Below, piece by piece: positions 10,421-23,217 of a DNA stretch of 64,000 nt (position 1 is its first letter; each line of letters opens with the position of its first letter). A model generated the notes under the pieces. It saw only the letters and a program-made list of their open reading frames with translations, searched no databases and was not told the origin of the DNA. Position numbers and translations under genes: made by a program. This DNA is from Myotis daubentonii (lineage: Eukaryota; Chordata; Mammalia; Chiroptera; Vespertilionidae): assembly GCF_963259705.1 (NCBI RefSeq), contig NC_081847.1, forward strand, positions 73,429,754 to 73,493,753, given 5' to 3'.

Positions 10421-11560
10421 TTTTTAAATTCTTTATTGTTTAAAGTATTACATATGTCTTGTTTTTTCTTACTGACCTCTCCCCAGCCACTGCCCCCCAC
10501 CCCCCAACCCCCGCCCCAGCACATGCCCTCACCCTCCTACTGTCTGTGCCCATTGGTTATGCTTATATGCATGCATACAAGTCCTTTGGTTGATCTCTTA
10601 TACTCCTCCCCCCACCCGCTGGCCCACCCTCCTCTGCCTTCCCTCTGAGGTTTGACAGTCTGTTCAATGCTTCTGTGTCTCTGGATCTATTTTTGTTCAT
10701 TAGATTCCACAAATGAGATCATTTGATATTTATCTTTCTCTGACTGGCTTATTTCACTTAGCATAATGCTCACCAGGTCCATTCATGCTGTTGAGAATGA
10801 TGAGTTCTTTCTTTTTTATAGCAGCGTAGTATTCCATTGTGTAGATGCACCACAGGTTTTTAATCCTCTCATCAACTGATGGGCACCTAGGTTGTTTCCA
10901 AATCTTAGCTATTGTAAATTGTGCTGCTATGAACATAAGGGTGCATATATCCTTTCTGATTGTTGTTTCTGATTTCTTGGGATATATTCCTAGAAGTGGG
11001 ATTACTGGGTCAAATGGGAGTTCTATTTTTAATTTTTTGAGGAAACTCTATACTGTTTTCCACAGTGACTGCACTAGTTTGCATGCCCACCAGTAGTGCG
11101 TGAGGGTTCATTTTTCTCCCCATCCTCACCAGCACTTGTTCTTTGTTGATTTATTGATAATGATAGCCATTCTGACAGATGTGAGATGGAACCTCATTGT
11201 CGTTTTGATTTGCATCTCTCGCATGATTATGCAAATGATCATGTTTTCATATATCTCTTGGCCTTCTGTGTGTTCACTTTCAAAAAGCGTCTATTTAGGT
11301 CCTATGCCCATTTTTTTTATTGGATTATTTATCTTCCTTTTGTTAAGTTGTATGAGTTCCCTATAAATTTTGGAGATTAAACCCTTATGGGATATCACAT
11401 TGGCAAATATGTTCTCCCATGCAGTGGCTCTCTTGTTGTTTTGTTGATGGTTTCTTTTGCTGTGTAGAAGCTTTTTATTTTGATGTAGTCCCATTTGTTT
11501 ATTTTCTCCTTAGTTTCCATTGTTCTAGGAGCTATATCGGTAAAGTTATTTTTAAAGAAA
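10421..11560 (-). mobile_element. LINE-1, 5'-truncated, ORF2 C-terminus and 3'UTR
   Basis: About 1.14 kb of L1 on the minus strand: a tail, a C-rich 3'UTR (10470-10650), then the ORF2 C-terminal region. The peptide [17 protein letters not shown] is encoded on the minus strand around 10800-10860, a hallmark of the ORF2p C-terminus. Further upstream, AWENIFANVISHKGLISK (minus, 11340-11430) also belongs to ORF2. Several frameshifts and stops break it. A decayed target duplication TGTTGGGCTGATT / TGTTGGGTTATT (about 10400 and 11568) is possible. Confidence 0.92.
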
Positions 11561-11569
11561 AAACACTGT

Positions 11570-13487
11570 TGGGTTATTTGTTAACTATAGACATCTCTCA
11601 AATGAAATAAGTCTGCTACGTCTGTGTAATAGTGGACTACATTTGACCTCCATAATACTCTCTCCAGGGTTTATGGTTATCAGAGTGAGAAATACTTACA
11701 CACATGAGCTGTACTTTATTGATTCCACAAATGTTTATTTCTGATGTTCAAACAAAACAGTAGGTTTTCAGACTGTCAGATAGGAAATGACATAGGGTTT
11801 TCCAGAATGCTTCCTGATGTGATGCCAACTCCTCTTTGTATGTGGGGGACCTCTGTTAGCCTGAGAACATTGTCACAGGAAGCTGCAATCTGTGTCTTGT
11901 GACTTTTGACCCATTGGATTTACTGAGTCTTTCCCACCTTATACAACTTATACATCCTTCCAAGTACTTGAAGACAGCTAACATTTTCCCTTTCGTCTCC
12001 CAAGCCCTTCTCTCCAAACTCTGGATACCCAGTTTCTTCAGATGTAACATCCTTCCTTATTCTATATCTTGTGATCCTAATAGATGATCCCAAGGTTTTG
12101 TTAGCTTTTTTTGGTGGCTCAGTCTCTTGTTAAACTTATTCTCAGTTGACACTCTTCCTCTTGGAACCCATCTCTAGAGTGGAACTTCAAAAATTTTTAT
12201 TTAATGTAATATTTTTATCTCAGTGGTCTTACTTAACAGTAAAACCTTATGACACAATCATGTTTTGGAGTAAGTAATATTTCCACGTTATAGATGTGGA
12301 AAACTTGAATCCAAATCTCTTGGCCTTAAATCAGCTCAGTTCTGGTGATCTCTGTGGTGACAGATTGTAGCCAGATATCCCTCACATCTGACATTCTCTG
12401 GAGTCCATTCCAGAAAGCCACAGTTCATGGCATTGCTGGGAGAACAGGGGAGGACTGTTCAGAGCTGCTGTGTATTTTTCTTCTTCACATCTATGAACTT
12501 GAAGAGACGGGAAAGAGGAGGAAAAAAATTCAACTTGGCACAAATGATGTTAAGTGAGATCAAATAAGGTGAAAAGCAAAATAGAATCCAGAAATTTAGT
12601 TTTGCTTTTACTCAGAGTTCATGGGCGGCTACTGTACAAGGTCCTTTTTACTTTCCACAAATGTTAAGCACTTTTCATAACATGAATCTTATTACCTTTT
12701 AATTTTGGTTGTTTATGAACTTAAATAGCTTCATAAAAGACAATGAACCAATTGAACATTAAGATCAAACTACATGTTTTCTTTATTTTACTTCTTCCTA
12801 ACGTACAAATTATTACACTTACGGATAAAATTATTTTGGTTCCTGATACATTCATTGTAAAAGTACTTATTGAATAATCAACAGTGAAGTTGAAATTTTA
12901 AATTAAAAAAGAGAGGAATCGTAACACTCCAGAAACTAAATATTAAAATTGTCTCCGTTCTTCTAGTTTTTGTTGTATGCATGCATAAATTTTACATGGC
13001 TAGAACTGTACAAATTTATACTATCTTGTCATTCTGAGTATTTTTCCATGTTACTATATAGCCTTCATAATTATTTAGTTTGTTAGTTTACCTTTAAATA
13101 TTCTCCAATTTGTTGGATGTTATTTATTCTGTTCTATGCCACAAAAAGGACTGGCAATTTTGTTGAACATTTAAATGGTTTATTTATTATTTTTCTTTAT
13201 AAACATTGTCTATTTGCATCTTCATGTGTCTAGTTTCTCACCTCCCTCTTTTGTTCTTTCTGGCAAAGGGAAAGGAATTGTTATTTTTTAAGGATAATTT
13301 CTCAGAAATAGGATAAGCATCTCCAAAGGTATACAAAAGAACATTAAAATAGTTTTAGGAGTTTCTGAGAGAAGCAAGATTATAATTAAAATGAGTCATT
13401 TAGCAGAGTTATAGCTTAAAAAGTTAATATTGATTTTTTATTTAAATCCTAAGGTGTGTTTTTGTTTGTTTTTAATCCTTACCTGAG
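11570..13487. other. AT-rich, no gene recognised
   Basis: Nearly 2 kb without a repeat that I can name. A decayed reverse MIR-like stretch may lie at 12240-12330. Nothing supports a coding region. Confidence 0.4.
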
Positions 13488-13536
13488 AATATTTTTTTCA
13501 TTGCTTTACTGAGAGAGCAGAAGGGAGGGGAGGAGG

Positions 13537-13580
<44 letters not shown>

Positions 13581-13697
13581 TTGATGTGAGAGACATTGAC
13601 TGGTTGCCTCCCATATCCCCCCTGCAACCGAGGTAAGTGACCTGAAACCCTCTGGTGCACAGGTTGATGCTCTAACCACTGAGCCACTGACCAGGGC
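13488..13697 (-). mobile_element. Ves-type SINE, older copy with (GA)n expansion
   Basis: Reverse orientation with head complement GAGCCACTGACCAGGGCT at the right end. The body includes an expanded (GA)n run (about 13540-13575) and the GACTGGTTGCCTCCCATA core. Part of the middle is missing compared with full copies. Confidence 0.82.
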
Positions 13698-14408
13698 TAA
13701 ATCCTGTTTTAAAAATTATTATTAAAAGAGAAATTGGACATCACTTATCTTTGCACACAAAATTTAACTGAAATCATAAATTACATTAAGTTTTAAAAAA
13801 TGTGTTCTTGGTTAAATTGAACGTAGTTTAATTCTGAACAGATCTTGTATTTGCTTTATGATATTGGCCCCTATTATCCTGCAACTCTGTAATATTAGCA
13901 TTGGCCAGGTAGTCCCCTGGGCTACTCCCTGGGAGGTGGTCATTCCCTTCTGAATCCATTCTGTTCACTTGGGGGACCTGGCCCCTCTTTTATAAAGCTG
14001 GAGCCCTCTGGCCAGAGGAGCTCCCCTGTATGGTGCCCTTGCCCTTCCACTTGCTTTTCACTGGCCATAGTTCTAGTTTCTGGAGCAACAGACAAGCTTC
14101 TTCCACTAGTCAGGAGTCTTCAGAAAATCAGAGATCAGTTCTGGTTTTTACTCTTTGTGTCCTTAACTCCTGGCATAGTGCCTGGCACGCAACAGATGCT
14201 CAGAAACTAATTTGCAGAATGAACTGTCTTGAGACAATCCTTCAAATGTGTGGATACAACTACAATGTCCCCACTTAGTTGCCTCTTCAGATTTAATGTC
14301 CTCCAGTTCAGCCATTTGTCATGATAGACTCTCCAGATCCCTTTCTTCTTGTCATTCTCTCACCATTGTCTGTGACCACAGTTTGCTGTCAGTTACTCTG
14401 TTAAAATA
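13698..14408. other. No gene; L2/MIR 3'-like relic
   Basis: Only a short piece near 14165-14215 (CTGGCATAGTGCCTGGCAC) looks like the end of an L2 or MIR. The rest is unassigned. Confidence 0.4.
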
Positions 14409-14572
14409 CAGTGGGCCTTGACTTACGAGTTTAATTCGTTTGGAGACCGAGCTTGTTAAGGAGCTCGTTAACTCAAATTACTCTATAAACTCAATGTAAA
14501 AAATTGTCCGAGAGACAGCTGGTATCTCAAAAAACTTGTTAGTCGGGACACTCGTAAGTCAAGGCCCCACTG
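14409..14572. mobile_element. Tc1/mariner-superfamily miniature element, 164 bp
   Basis: Inverted ends CAGTGGGCCTTGACTTACGA and the complement of TCGTAAGTCAAGGCCCCACTG, differing by one inserted base. Exactly flanked by TA (14407-14408 and 14573-14574). Non-coding interior with smaller palindromes (GAGCTTGTTAAGGAGCTCG). It would rely on a mariner-type transposase supplied elsewhere. Confidence 0.9.
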
Positions 14573-14879
14573 TATGTGGCCAGATTTGCATCCAGCTCTT
14601 TAGAAATTATCTGATTAGCAGTAATGCATTCAAATGTATATTACTTTTCTTCTTTAGCAAAACCCGGTTACTTGTATCTTTTCACGTGATCTGCTGTCAA
14701 GCTGGTCTCTTCCAAGAGATGCTTGTGTAATTTTGTCCTTCTAGATTAATATCATTTGGGATTTGATGAGAGCTCTTCAGTATCCTCATGTTAAGTCGTC
14801 AGTATAAATGAGGACTGGGGAGGCCCCTGGAAGAGCCCTGTGTAAATCTTCCTCCAAATTGACAGTAATCCCCTAGTCA

Positions 14880-15050
14880 CACGCTTTTCAAACTGTGATG
14901 CGCATACAAATTACCTAGGAATTTGGTTAAAATGCAGGTTCTGATTTAATAAGTCTGGATACAGCATGAGATTCCATCTTTCTAACAAGTTGCCAGGTGA
15001 TGCTGATGCTGTGAGGCCTATGAGGCCATACTTTGAGCAGTAAGGCACAG
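14880..15050. repeat. Ancient hAT-Charlie (MER5A-like) relic
   Basis: Sequence in the order TTTTCAAACTGTGATGCGCA, GGTTAAAATGCAGGTTCTGA, TTTCTAACAAGTTGCCAGGT, GATGCTGATGCTG, ACTTTGAGCAGTAAGG. This is the layout of MER5A-type miniature transposons. Decayed and immobile. Confidence 0.75.
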
Positions 15051-15763
15051 TTTTTGGGTCCAGTTGTTCATTAGTGCAAACCCTTCAGTGTTTGGATAGC
15101 TGTGCTGTCCCATTAGAGCCCCCAACAAATACTGTGTGATGCAGGTACTCAGAGCTTCATCTCCTATCTCACTAGGTAAATGAAGAAGGCATGAGCATTG
15201 CAGTTTCACCAGCTTTGAAGTGGTTGTAGACCTCTCTGTACATGTTTGATTGACCCTTTATTCCAGCCCAACAAACTGTTATCCAACATACTTGGTATTT
15301 TTTCAAGTTTCTTGTCATCTGGACATTGATAAAATGCTCATGTATGCTGAGCACTTTTTAAATTATAAATCTGGTGTACTTTTGTATATCAGAAAGTTAC
15401 CCAAAGAGAAACTAAATACTTAGTTTTTTAAACATTGGCTAGAAAGTGCAGTGTTACTGATAAAATTCCTTTATAAGAAATGTTATGGAGCATCCAATTT
15501 TTTTTTGTTCTATTGGAATTTGGAGAAAATGGATGCATTGTTGAAATTACATTCCTAAACTGAAAGATACTCTTGCAGCTGGCTGCCTTTCAGTTATAGA
15601 TTAGCAAGTGAGTTCTGTAGAACACAGCACAGGGAGGTCATGAGCACCTTAACTCCCCTTCCAACCTCCCATCTTCTGATCTTTTAAACAAATTCCACAT
15701 ATCCTAGCATTTCATTTGTAATACTTCAGTATTTAACTTAACATAAATATTTTTATTGAATTA
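15051..15763. other. No recognisable feature
   Basis: AT-rich sequence with no assigned repeat or frame. Confidence 0.4.
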
Positions 15764-16058
15764 TCTATATATATAAAAGCCAAGCAACTGGAATGACCAG
15801 AATGACTGGTCACTATGACGTGTACTGTGTAGGCCAACCAGCCCGATCAGGGCCCCGATTGGCCCGCTCAACCTCCTGCGGCCCCTCCCCTGGCCGGACC
15901 TGCCCTGTTTCCCCCCACCCCCCACCCCCTTTCAGGAGTGGGACTGGCCAGCCACCCTCCCAAGTCCCCTCCCCCTGCCCTCCTGGCCCCAATCGGCCCC
16001 TGTCTGTGTGGGCCGGCCAGACCCCACCAGTGCACAAATTCATGCACCGGGCCTCTAA
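15764..16058 (+). mobile_element. Helitron (HeliBat-type), 295 bp
   Basis: Starts TCTATATATATAAAAGCC after A15763. Ends with the hairpin TGCACAAATTCATGCA and CTAA (16055-16058; normally CTAG) before T. The interior is C-rich (15890-15980), which creates spurious open frames. Same family as 30329-30649 and 25241-25577. Confidence 0.9.
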
Positions 16059-16424
16059 TAGTATATGTAAAGAAAAATGAAAAGGTGAAGGGATTAAGCA
16101 AACAAACAAAACAGAACTCATAAAAAAGACAATAAATCAAACCAAGTATTATTAGTTTCAGTGAGTTGATTACTTCACCATTGTTCATTAATATGTTTAG
16201 ATAATTCTAACTCCTAAATACTAAATACTATGTCTTCCAAATATGTTACAAAATTGAGTCCTGTAACTAGACATTAAATTAGGAAATGTCAATCAGAGTA
16301 GAAAAACAACAGCAGCAAAAAACTAAGTCTTGACATTGATAATAATAAGGCTTTTAGTTTCAGTGAAAATAATCATGCTCATATTCAATCCAGGTTGAAA
16401 AGAATGACTTGGATGTGTTAGCAA

Positions 16425-16589
16425 TCTATAATAATAAAAGTGTAATATGCTAATTAGATCAGACAACCTTCCTGACGAAGCCAGGGCTGCGAAGGAAGCC
16501 CATGTCCCAGGTGCCAGAGGGAAGCCGGTGCTGGCAGCCCAGGGAAGGAAGGCCTATTCTTGCATGAATTTCGTGCATCAAGCCTCTAG
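16425..16589 (+). mobile_element. Mini-Helitron, 165 bp
   Basis: Starts TCTATAATAATAAAAGTG after A16424. It ends with the hairpin TGCATGAATTTCGTGCA, then CTAG (16586-16589), then T. The 5' 40 bp match the nested mini-Helitron at 853-974. Confidence 0.92.
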
Positions 16590-17149
16590 TGATTAAATAA
16601 TAGAACTTAAACCCCGTAACTATAGTACCATTAACATATCTAAAAATAGCAGCAAGTTTTTTAATATAATCTGATACTCAATATATTAAAATTTTCCTGA
16701 TTGCTTAAAATGTATTTTTTCAAAACTCATATTTTAGTTTTAATTGATGGTTTATATAAGAATTACAGGTTTAGAAGATCTATTTTTTAACCAGTGTTTT
16801 ATTTCTTTTATAAAACTGCAGCTTTTATGTAGTACTTATGCTATGTGCTTGCTAAATTATTAACAAAGAAAATGTAGTAATTTCTATCATGATCATTGCA
16901 TTTTTGGTTAAAAGAGAAGATATTTTTAAAAATTGCTCCATTCAGCCTTTCCAAACCTGTACTAACTTGATTTAGTACAAAACCTACTTACAGATGCTGC
17001 TGTAGCCTTCCATTTGCAAAGTCATTTGTATTATTCTGGATTTTCCTTCCTCTCATCTATTTCCACATATTCTTAAATTTTATATGAATTCTGTTCTCTA
17101 TCTTTCTTGTTTATGTGGGTAGCCCATCTTGAGGTTATGTGACTCCCCT
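16590..17149. other. AT-rich, no recognisable feature
   Basis: No gene or nameable repeat seen. Confidence 0.4.
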
Positions 17150-17270
17150 TTCAGTAGTGACAGGAGCACTACATGGCGGGAGAAAAGAACTGGTTTCGGA
17201 TCTCAGTTCCACGGCTTAACTGCATGACCTGAAGCAGTGTACTTAACTTCCCCAATCATTACTAATATGT
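17150..17270 (+). repeat. MIR SINE relic
   Basis: GAACTGGTTTCGGATCTCAG, CTTAACTGCATGACCTGAAG and CTTAACTTCCCCAATCA follow the MIR core order. Confidence 0.55.
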
Positions 17271-17574
17271 TTAATTGCTTTTCAGTGGCCTGCATCAGAC
17301 AATACCACAAATTGTTCAAAATATCCTAAAGCTCCCCAAACTTGTAGGCAGGGAGGAAGCAAATTATTGGGTCACTGCTTATCTTCCCAAATTACAACTC
17401 AGGGAACATTGCCTAAGGAGCCAGGACAGAGGCCCCTAGATGAAGAAAGTGGGAGAGGAGACACAGGAAGGTAAATAACTAATGTTTAGTGAGTGCCTAT
17501 AACTACTTTTCCACATGCTCATTTGGACCACATAGCTGCCATGGAAATATTATGATCAGAGAAACTTTGGGTCT

Positions 17575-17775
17575 GCCAGCATAGCCTAGTGGTTAAGAGC
17601 AACAGTCTTGCCAATGGATGACCTAAGCCAGGTTTCTTTGCCTCTCTGTCTGATTCCTCATCAATAACATGGAGATAACGGGCATTTGCGTCATAGGGTG
17701 TTCGTGAGGATTACATGAAATAAATGTCAGGTGCCAAGCACAATACCTGGTACATAGTCATCACTCAATAAAGCA
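17575..17775 (+). repeat. MIR SINE, nearly full length
   Basis: Starts with a tRNA-like head (AGCATAGCCTAGTGGTTAAG). It continues through CCTCATCAATAACATGGAGA and TCGTGAGGATTACATGAAAT to TACCTGGTACATAGTCATCA. This is the standard MIR layout. Confidence 0.88.
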
Positions 17776-19246
17776 AACTGTAATTTAGCCATCACTTCTT
17801 TTTAGACTTAGTCTTTTTAAAGGAAGGCTACGGAGTTTTAGTAACTTAATAACGGAGTTGTGAGGACTGAGTTAGTAGATTGTTCAACAACCATAACAGA
17901 AGTTTGTCAAACCTGAGTGTTCCCTTTTCAAACTGGTCCTCTTGAAATGCCCTTATTTATTCCATTGTTGCTTTTGCTAAAAATGTGTTTGGACTTCTTA
18001 TTACAGTTTTCAGTCTATAGGTGTGGATTCGTTTTCTGTTGTTGACACTATTAACAGATATCCCGTTTCCCCCACTTTGCTCCCCTCCACCCAGCCTCTA
18101 CCTCCCCTCCCCTGGCCAGTGTGTTTTTGATCAAATTACAACTAGGATAGAGGTGAATAGTTGTTTATTCAACAAACTTTTATTGACCACCTACTATTTG
18201 TAAAACATACTGTTGAACACTAGGAATATAGCAGTGAACAAGTAAAGGTCATTTCCCTGTGGCATTTGTAATCTAGGGGCAAAAAAAAAGCTTTCATCAG
18301 CACCTTGAATTGTGTCAAAAATGTGACAATACTAAACATAGTTAAAACTACTGAAAGGAAAAATGCAAATTTTGGAATGTTTTGTAGGTATATCCAGTAC
18401 TTTTATTGGTACAAGATCATATCCTTAATATGTTATCCAAAGGAAGACAGATGCCTTCTTTATGAATAAAATGAGATGTACTGAGGAAGACATCAGTCTG
18501 TATCCAGTTCAATGATGTAATCAGCCCTTTAAATTCAAATTTGGGATAAAACAAGGACCTCCTTTATTTTCCTTCTGTTTGACTGTGACTTTGGAGTCAT
18601 TCATGAACTTGAATTAGGAAGCACAATTGCATTGAACAACACAATTGACACTATGTTATCATTCACCAGTGACCTACTGATTATTGAAAATGGTTATATA
18701 TTCAGTAGTATTAGGTTCTACTAGTTAGCATGTCTAAAAAGCGTGTTGATGTCTTCTTAAAGTTTTGCAAATGTTTATGTCCATTCAACTTAATAACTTA
18801 ATGTTAAGTAATTACAAAATACATACAGCTAAATAAACAAAATTATAAAGACCTGAAATTCAAAGGGGTGTAAAGGTAATTTAGGATAGTTGACCTTCCA
18901 GTACAGAAATGCTCAATACCTCTGGTGATGGAGAATGTTTAAAGACCACAGGTCATGGGCATATAATATACCAGTAAAGGTGGGAATTTGTCTGCTGTAA
19001 GACAGGAGTGGTAGTTATCTATGGGAAACTTTGGGGGCCCTATCTGTAAGAAAAATTTATTTTCCCTCAAATATCATTATGGTCATCTAAGACTTGTCTT
19101 CTACAGTCCAGTTTTTCTGTCTATGAACCTCCAGTTTGTCACCCTTCTGGTAAACTTTGGCATTGGCTGGAGGAATATCCCCCAATTTTTTTAGTTTTCT
19201 AAATTTGCAGTTTCTTAGCGCACACAATTCTAACTATGTATTTATT
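17776..19246. other. No gene; old repeat relic at 18160-18260
   Basis: ACTTTTATTGACCACCTACT and TATAGCAGTGAACAAGTAAA mark another copy of the unnamed old repeat seen at 3030. Otherwise unassigned, AT-rich DNA. Confidence 0.4.
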
Positions 19247-19261
19247 TAGCAAATATTTATT

Positions 19262-19495
19262 TTTATTTTATTATTATTTTTAAAAATATATTTTATTGAT
19301 TTTTTACAGAGAGGAAGGGAGAGAGATAGAGAGTTAGAAACATCGATGAGAGAGGAACATTGATCAGCTGCCTCCTGCACACCCCCTACTGGGGATGTGC
19401 CTGCAACTAAGGTACATGCCCTTGACCGGAATCGAACCTGGGACCCTTCAGTCCGCAGGCTGATGCTCTATCCACTGAGCCAAACCGGTTAGGGC
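19262..19495 (-). mobile_element. Ves SINE
   Basis: Reverse copy with the head complement AAACCGGTTAGGGC. Perfect 15-bp target duplication TAGCAAATATTTATT (19247-19261 and 19496-19510). Confidence 0.95.
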
Positions 19496-19510
19496 TAGCA
19501 AATATTTATT

Positions 19511-20109
19511 AAGTGTCTATTATGTGCCAGTCGCTGTTCTATATAAAAAGGATGTTAGATGGTAGGACTGAGCAAAGAGTTGATATTGTCATGGAGATTT
19601 CAAATTCATGATTGAGTGGCTCTAAAGCTGCAGTCAAACATGAAATAAAGGAAATGAACCCGGTCTGAGAGAGATGATCATCCTGGTTTGGGACATGGTG
19701 AGCTTGGGAGCAATGCGTCACTCAAGAATAGATATGCTGTGGGTAGGTGCCTCTGTGGTTGAGAGGAAGCTGGATTTGAGGATTGTTGGCATGTAAGGTG
19801 GAACTTGCAGCACTTGGAACAGAGGTCAGCATGGGAAAGTGAGTGGTCTGAGAGCAGGAGAGAATCTCAGATGGCCTGATTCTTGGCACCTTGTTAGTAC
19901 CAAATAAATGTTTTGAATTCATTTATTTGATCAACAGCTGTATCCCTTTTCAAGTACTTATGTAATAAGCATTCTTTATTCAGTAATTGTAACATTATGA
20001 AGCAAGTCAATTTTCTCATTACTTTGGGGGAACTAACTTTTCTATTACAAATGTTTGAGAAGTGGAGTTTTTTGTGTAATAACTTTTCTTTTTAAAATTA
20101 TATAAGTAG
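19511..20109. other. No gene recognised
   Basis: The first 150 bp look like the unnamed old repeat (TATTATGTGCCAGTCGCTG). The remainder is unassigned. Confidence 0.4.
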
Positions 20110-20361
20110 CCCTGACCAGTGTGTTAAGTGGTTAGAGCATCGGCCCATGAACCAAAGGATCTCATGTTCATGTCTTGGTCAAGGGCACTGGGTTTCAGGT
20201 TTAATTCCTGTGCTAGTGGGGCACGAGCAGGAGGCAACTAATGGATGTGTCTCTCTTCACATAGATGTTTCTCCTCCTCCCGACCTCCCTTTCCACTCTC
20301 TCTCTCTAAAAAAATCAGTGGAAAAATTATCCTTGGGTGAGGATTAACAAAAAGCCCCCTC
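20110..20361 (+). mobile_element. Ves-type SINE, older subfamily
   Basis: Head CCCTGACCAGTGTGTTAAGT, box-B-like region decayed (GTTCATGTCTTGG), CTCTCTCT body and A-rich tail. Diverged target duplication AAAATTATATAAGTAGC / AAAATTATGTAAGTAAC (about 20094 and 20362). Confidence 0.87.
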
Positions 20362-20378
20362 AAAATTATGTAAGTAAC

Positions 20379-21492
20379 ATACGAACATATTTATTAACAG
20401 CCAAAATATCTGTAAGTATAGAGAGTTAAGTTTGTCCTTTTTACCTCTCTCCTCACCTTTGTCCCACCCAAGACTTCATTTTCTATGACTTCCCATGTAC
20501 TGTTTGTAAATAAAATTGTGTTCTGAACAGAGTCTAGTTTAGAGATTGGAGAATGTGATTCCTCATGTTTGTCATTAACTCACAGTGACCATGGATAAGT
20601 TATATTAATGTTCATTGACTGCCTCCCCAGGAGATGTACTTGCCTTCCCCCACCCCCCTTACTGGTGGGTGAATTGCTTTTTATAGGAAGTCATTCAACT
20701 GCATTTAGTAAATAACTGAAGCTCCATATTATGGACTTTTGCAAGCTGTACGATAGCTGGACAGATGCAGGTGAGAGGGGGAGACCACATTTCCAGAGTA
20801 TAGAACATCATTGACATATGAGTCATGCTTGTGCACACGCATACATGCATGTGCATGTGCACACATACACAAATAGGACATCTAAGGAACTGTGAAGTAT
20901 CTTTGGTGATGCAGTTAATTTTGAGTGTTATAACCTGTACCGGTCTCTAGCTGATCAAAGTAATTATCTTCAGGGAATGTTAATTAGAAGTGGTCATAAG
21001 ACGCTGTACATTTTGTTCGATTGCTTATTTGCCTGGTTTTACTGCATGTAATAGAACTAGGTTTCTATAGTTTATGTTTGACTATCATTTAGAAGTGGAT
21101 CTCATTAGAGGCATTTGAAAGCCTAATTCTGTCTAACGAGAAGAGAAGTTAATGTGATTGCACTTGGTTTTGGCAGCATATCCTTTGGTTTCCAGACGTT
21201 TTGATTTCCAGATTAATTTTCTACATTATGCCTATTTTCCTTTCAAGAATATTTTATTAGCAGTTGTATTGCACTTCACATTCTACTTGATCAATAATTG
21301 TCAGGATTTAACTATAAGTTTTAATAATTTATTTGATCAACACTGTTTCTTGTATCCCAAATTGACTATTTTTTTTTTTTCAGTCTGCTTAACACTTCTT
21401 GTCTATGCCTTTTATTGTGCAAATAAAGCCATGGAATAGTAATTCTTAACTTTTGGGGAGCAGACTGAGATGCCTTGGGGCATCTAATGCAG
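20379..21492. other. No gene; short CA/TG-rich patch
   Basis: An alternating purine-pyrimidine patch (GCATGTGCATGTGCACACAT) lies at about 20845. A 93-codon frame at 21158-21439 is hydrophobic but resembles no known protein. Confidence 0.4.
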
Positions 21493-21639
21493 AATTTCTC
21501 AACCTTGGCACTATTGATATTTTGAGCTGGATATACATTGTTGTGAGGGCTGTGTTGTGCATTGTGAGATGTTCAGCAGCATCCCTGGCCTTTACCCACT
21601 AGAACCCAGCTCTCTCAGTTGGGACAACCTTAAATGTCT
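21493..21639 (+). repeat. Ancient MER-type hAT relic
   Basis: TTTCTCAACCTTGGCACTAT, then TTCAGCAGCATCCCTGGCCT and TACCCACTAGAACCCAG. This is the layout of an old hAT-Charlie-type element; the reverse copy lies at 46172-46350. Confidence 0.65.
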
Positions 21640-22165
21640 TCAAGGTCCATCCATGTTGTTGCAAATAGCAAGATTTCATTCTTTTATATGGCTGAATAAT
21701 ATTCCATTATAGATATCACATTTTCTTTATTCATTCACTCATCAATGGACACTTAATTGTTTCCACATCTTGGTTATTATAAGCAATGCTGCAATGAACA
21801 TGGGGGCGTATATATATTTTTGAGTTAGTGTTTTCATTTTCTTTCGATAAATACCCAGAAGTGGAATTGCTGGATCATATGGTAGTTCTATTTTTAATTT
21901 TGGGGGGCATCTCCATTTTGTTTTCCATAGTGGCAGCACCAGTTTACATTCATACCAACAGTGCACAAGGGCTCCCTTTTCTCCACATCCTTGCCAATTC
22001 TGGTTGTCTGTTGTCTTTTATATAATAGCCATTCTTACAGGTGTGAGGTGATATCTCATTGTGGTTTTGATTTGCATTTCCCTGATGATTAGCGGTATTG
22101 AGCATCTTTTCCTGGACCTGTTGGCCATTTGTATGTTAACTGGTATTTCTAAAAAGCTACTCAGG
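21640..22165 (-). mobile_element. LINE-1 ORF2 C-terminal fragment, older subfamily
   Basis: The minus strand encodes pieces of the ORF2p C-terminus, such as [17 protein letters not shown] (about 21845-21895) and MFIAALLIITKMWKQ, broken by stops and frameshifts. Landmarks CATTCTTACAGGTGTGAGGT and GTGGTTTTGATTTGCATTTC support a 5'-truncated copy. More diverged than the L1 at 52312. Confidence 0.9.
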
Positions 22166-22395
22166 TGTTTCTGATGTGCATGCAACCTGGGCTGAGAACC
22201 CTGGTTGTGTGATCAGAGTGGTAACTGTAGCAGGTTCCCTCAGCACAAGTTGGGTACAGGATCACTGGTCCTGCTAAATAGTTGGAATATCCCTCCAGGG
22301 TTCTGGGTGTGTGTGTGTGCCTTGTCATTTGTCATGCTATTTCTTCTTCCTTTAGTCCTAGCACTTAGGTGGGTGGTCCCCCACTTTATTATAAA

Positions 22396-22620
22396 GAGCT
22401 GACCGGTGTGGTCAGTGGTTAGAGCATCAGCTTGGGGACCAGGAGTCTCAGGTTCAATTCCCCGTCAAGGGCACATGCCTAGGTTACAGGTTTGATCCCT
22501 GGTCCCGATTGGGGCACGTGTGGGAGGCAACCAGTTGATGTGTCTCTCTCACATCGATGTTTCTCCCTCCTCCTTCCTTCCTCTGTCTCCCTCTCCTACC
22601 TTCCCTCCCTTTACACCATA
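22396..22620 (+). mobile_element. Ves-type SINE, older copy
   Basis: Head GCTGACCGGTGTGGTCAGTG, box-B-like GGTTCAATTCC, then the GGGAGGCAACCAGTTGATG core and a CT-rich body. Confidence 0.85.
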
Positions 22621-22934
22621 CTTTTTTATTCTCAATATGTGTTTAAAATATTTAACTTGGATGTTAGAGTAGGAGAAATTTGAGAGAATGCTTTATGTAA
22701 TTCAGTTTTAAGAATTAAGTAAATACATTGATATAAATTTCTATACTACTTTAAAGAGATTTATCTTTGTTTTGTCTAAAGAAGTATATTTGAGTACTTC
22801 AAATATCATTCCTCTTTCTCAAAATATTAGACACAGGTACAACATGATGGAAAACTGTCTTTTTACCATTTTTATAAACACTTTCAAACTTTATTCATAA
22901 AAATTGAGATATAACATACAGCAACATGTGCATG

Positions 22935-22985
22935 TTTTATTTATTTATTTTAAAATATTTATACTTTTAGAGAGGAAGGGAGAAG

Positions 22986-23073
<88 letters not shown>

Positions 23074-23217
23074 TCAATGTGAGATATGAGCCTCCCATAT
23101 GCACCCCGACCAGGGAGCAAACCTGAAGCCTGGGCATGTGCCCTAACTGGAAATTGAGCCTGTGACCTTTTGGTGCATGGAAGGATGCTCAACCAACTGA
23201 GCCACACTGGCCAGGGC
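22935..23217 (-). mobile_element. Ves-type SINE with long (GA)n expansion
   Basis: Reverse copy with head complement GCCACACTGGCCAGGGC. The CT body has expanded into about 75 bp of near-pure GA (22993-23069). Probable decayed target duplication CATGTGCATGTTTTA / AAATGTGCAGATTTTA. Confidence 0.87.

Noticed and set aside
10399..11580. Exact target-site duplication for the L1 at 10421-11560
   Set aside because: The candidate flanks (TGTTGGGCTGATT and TGTTGGGTTATT) match only with gaps, so I list it as possible and do not use it to fix the ends.
15793..16188. Proline- and glycine-rich frames of 95-106 aa on both strands
   Set aside because: They come from the C-rich interior of a Helitron.
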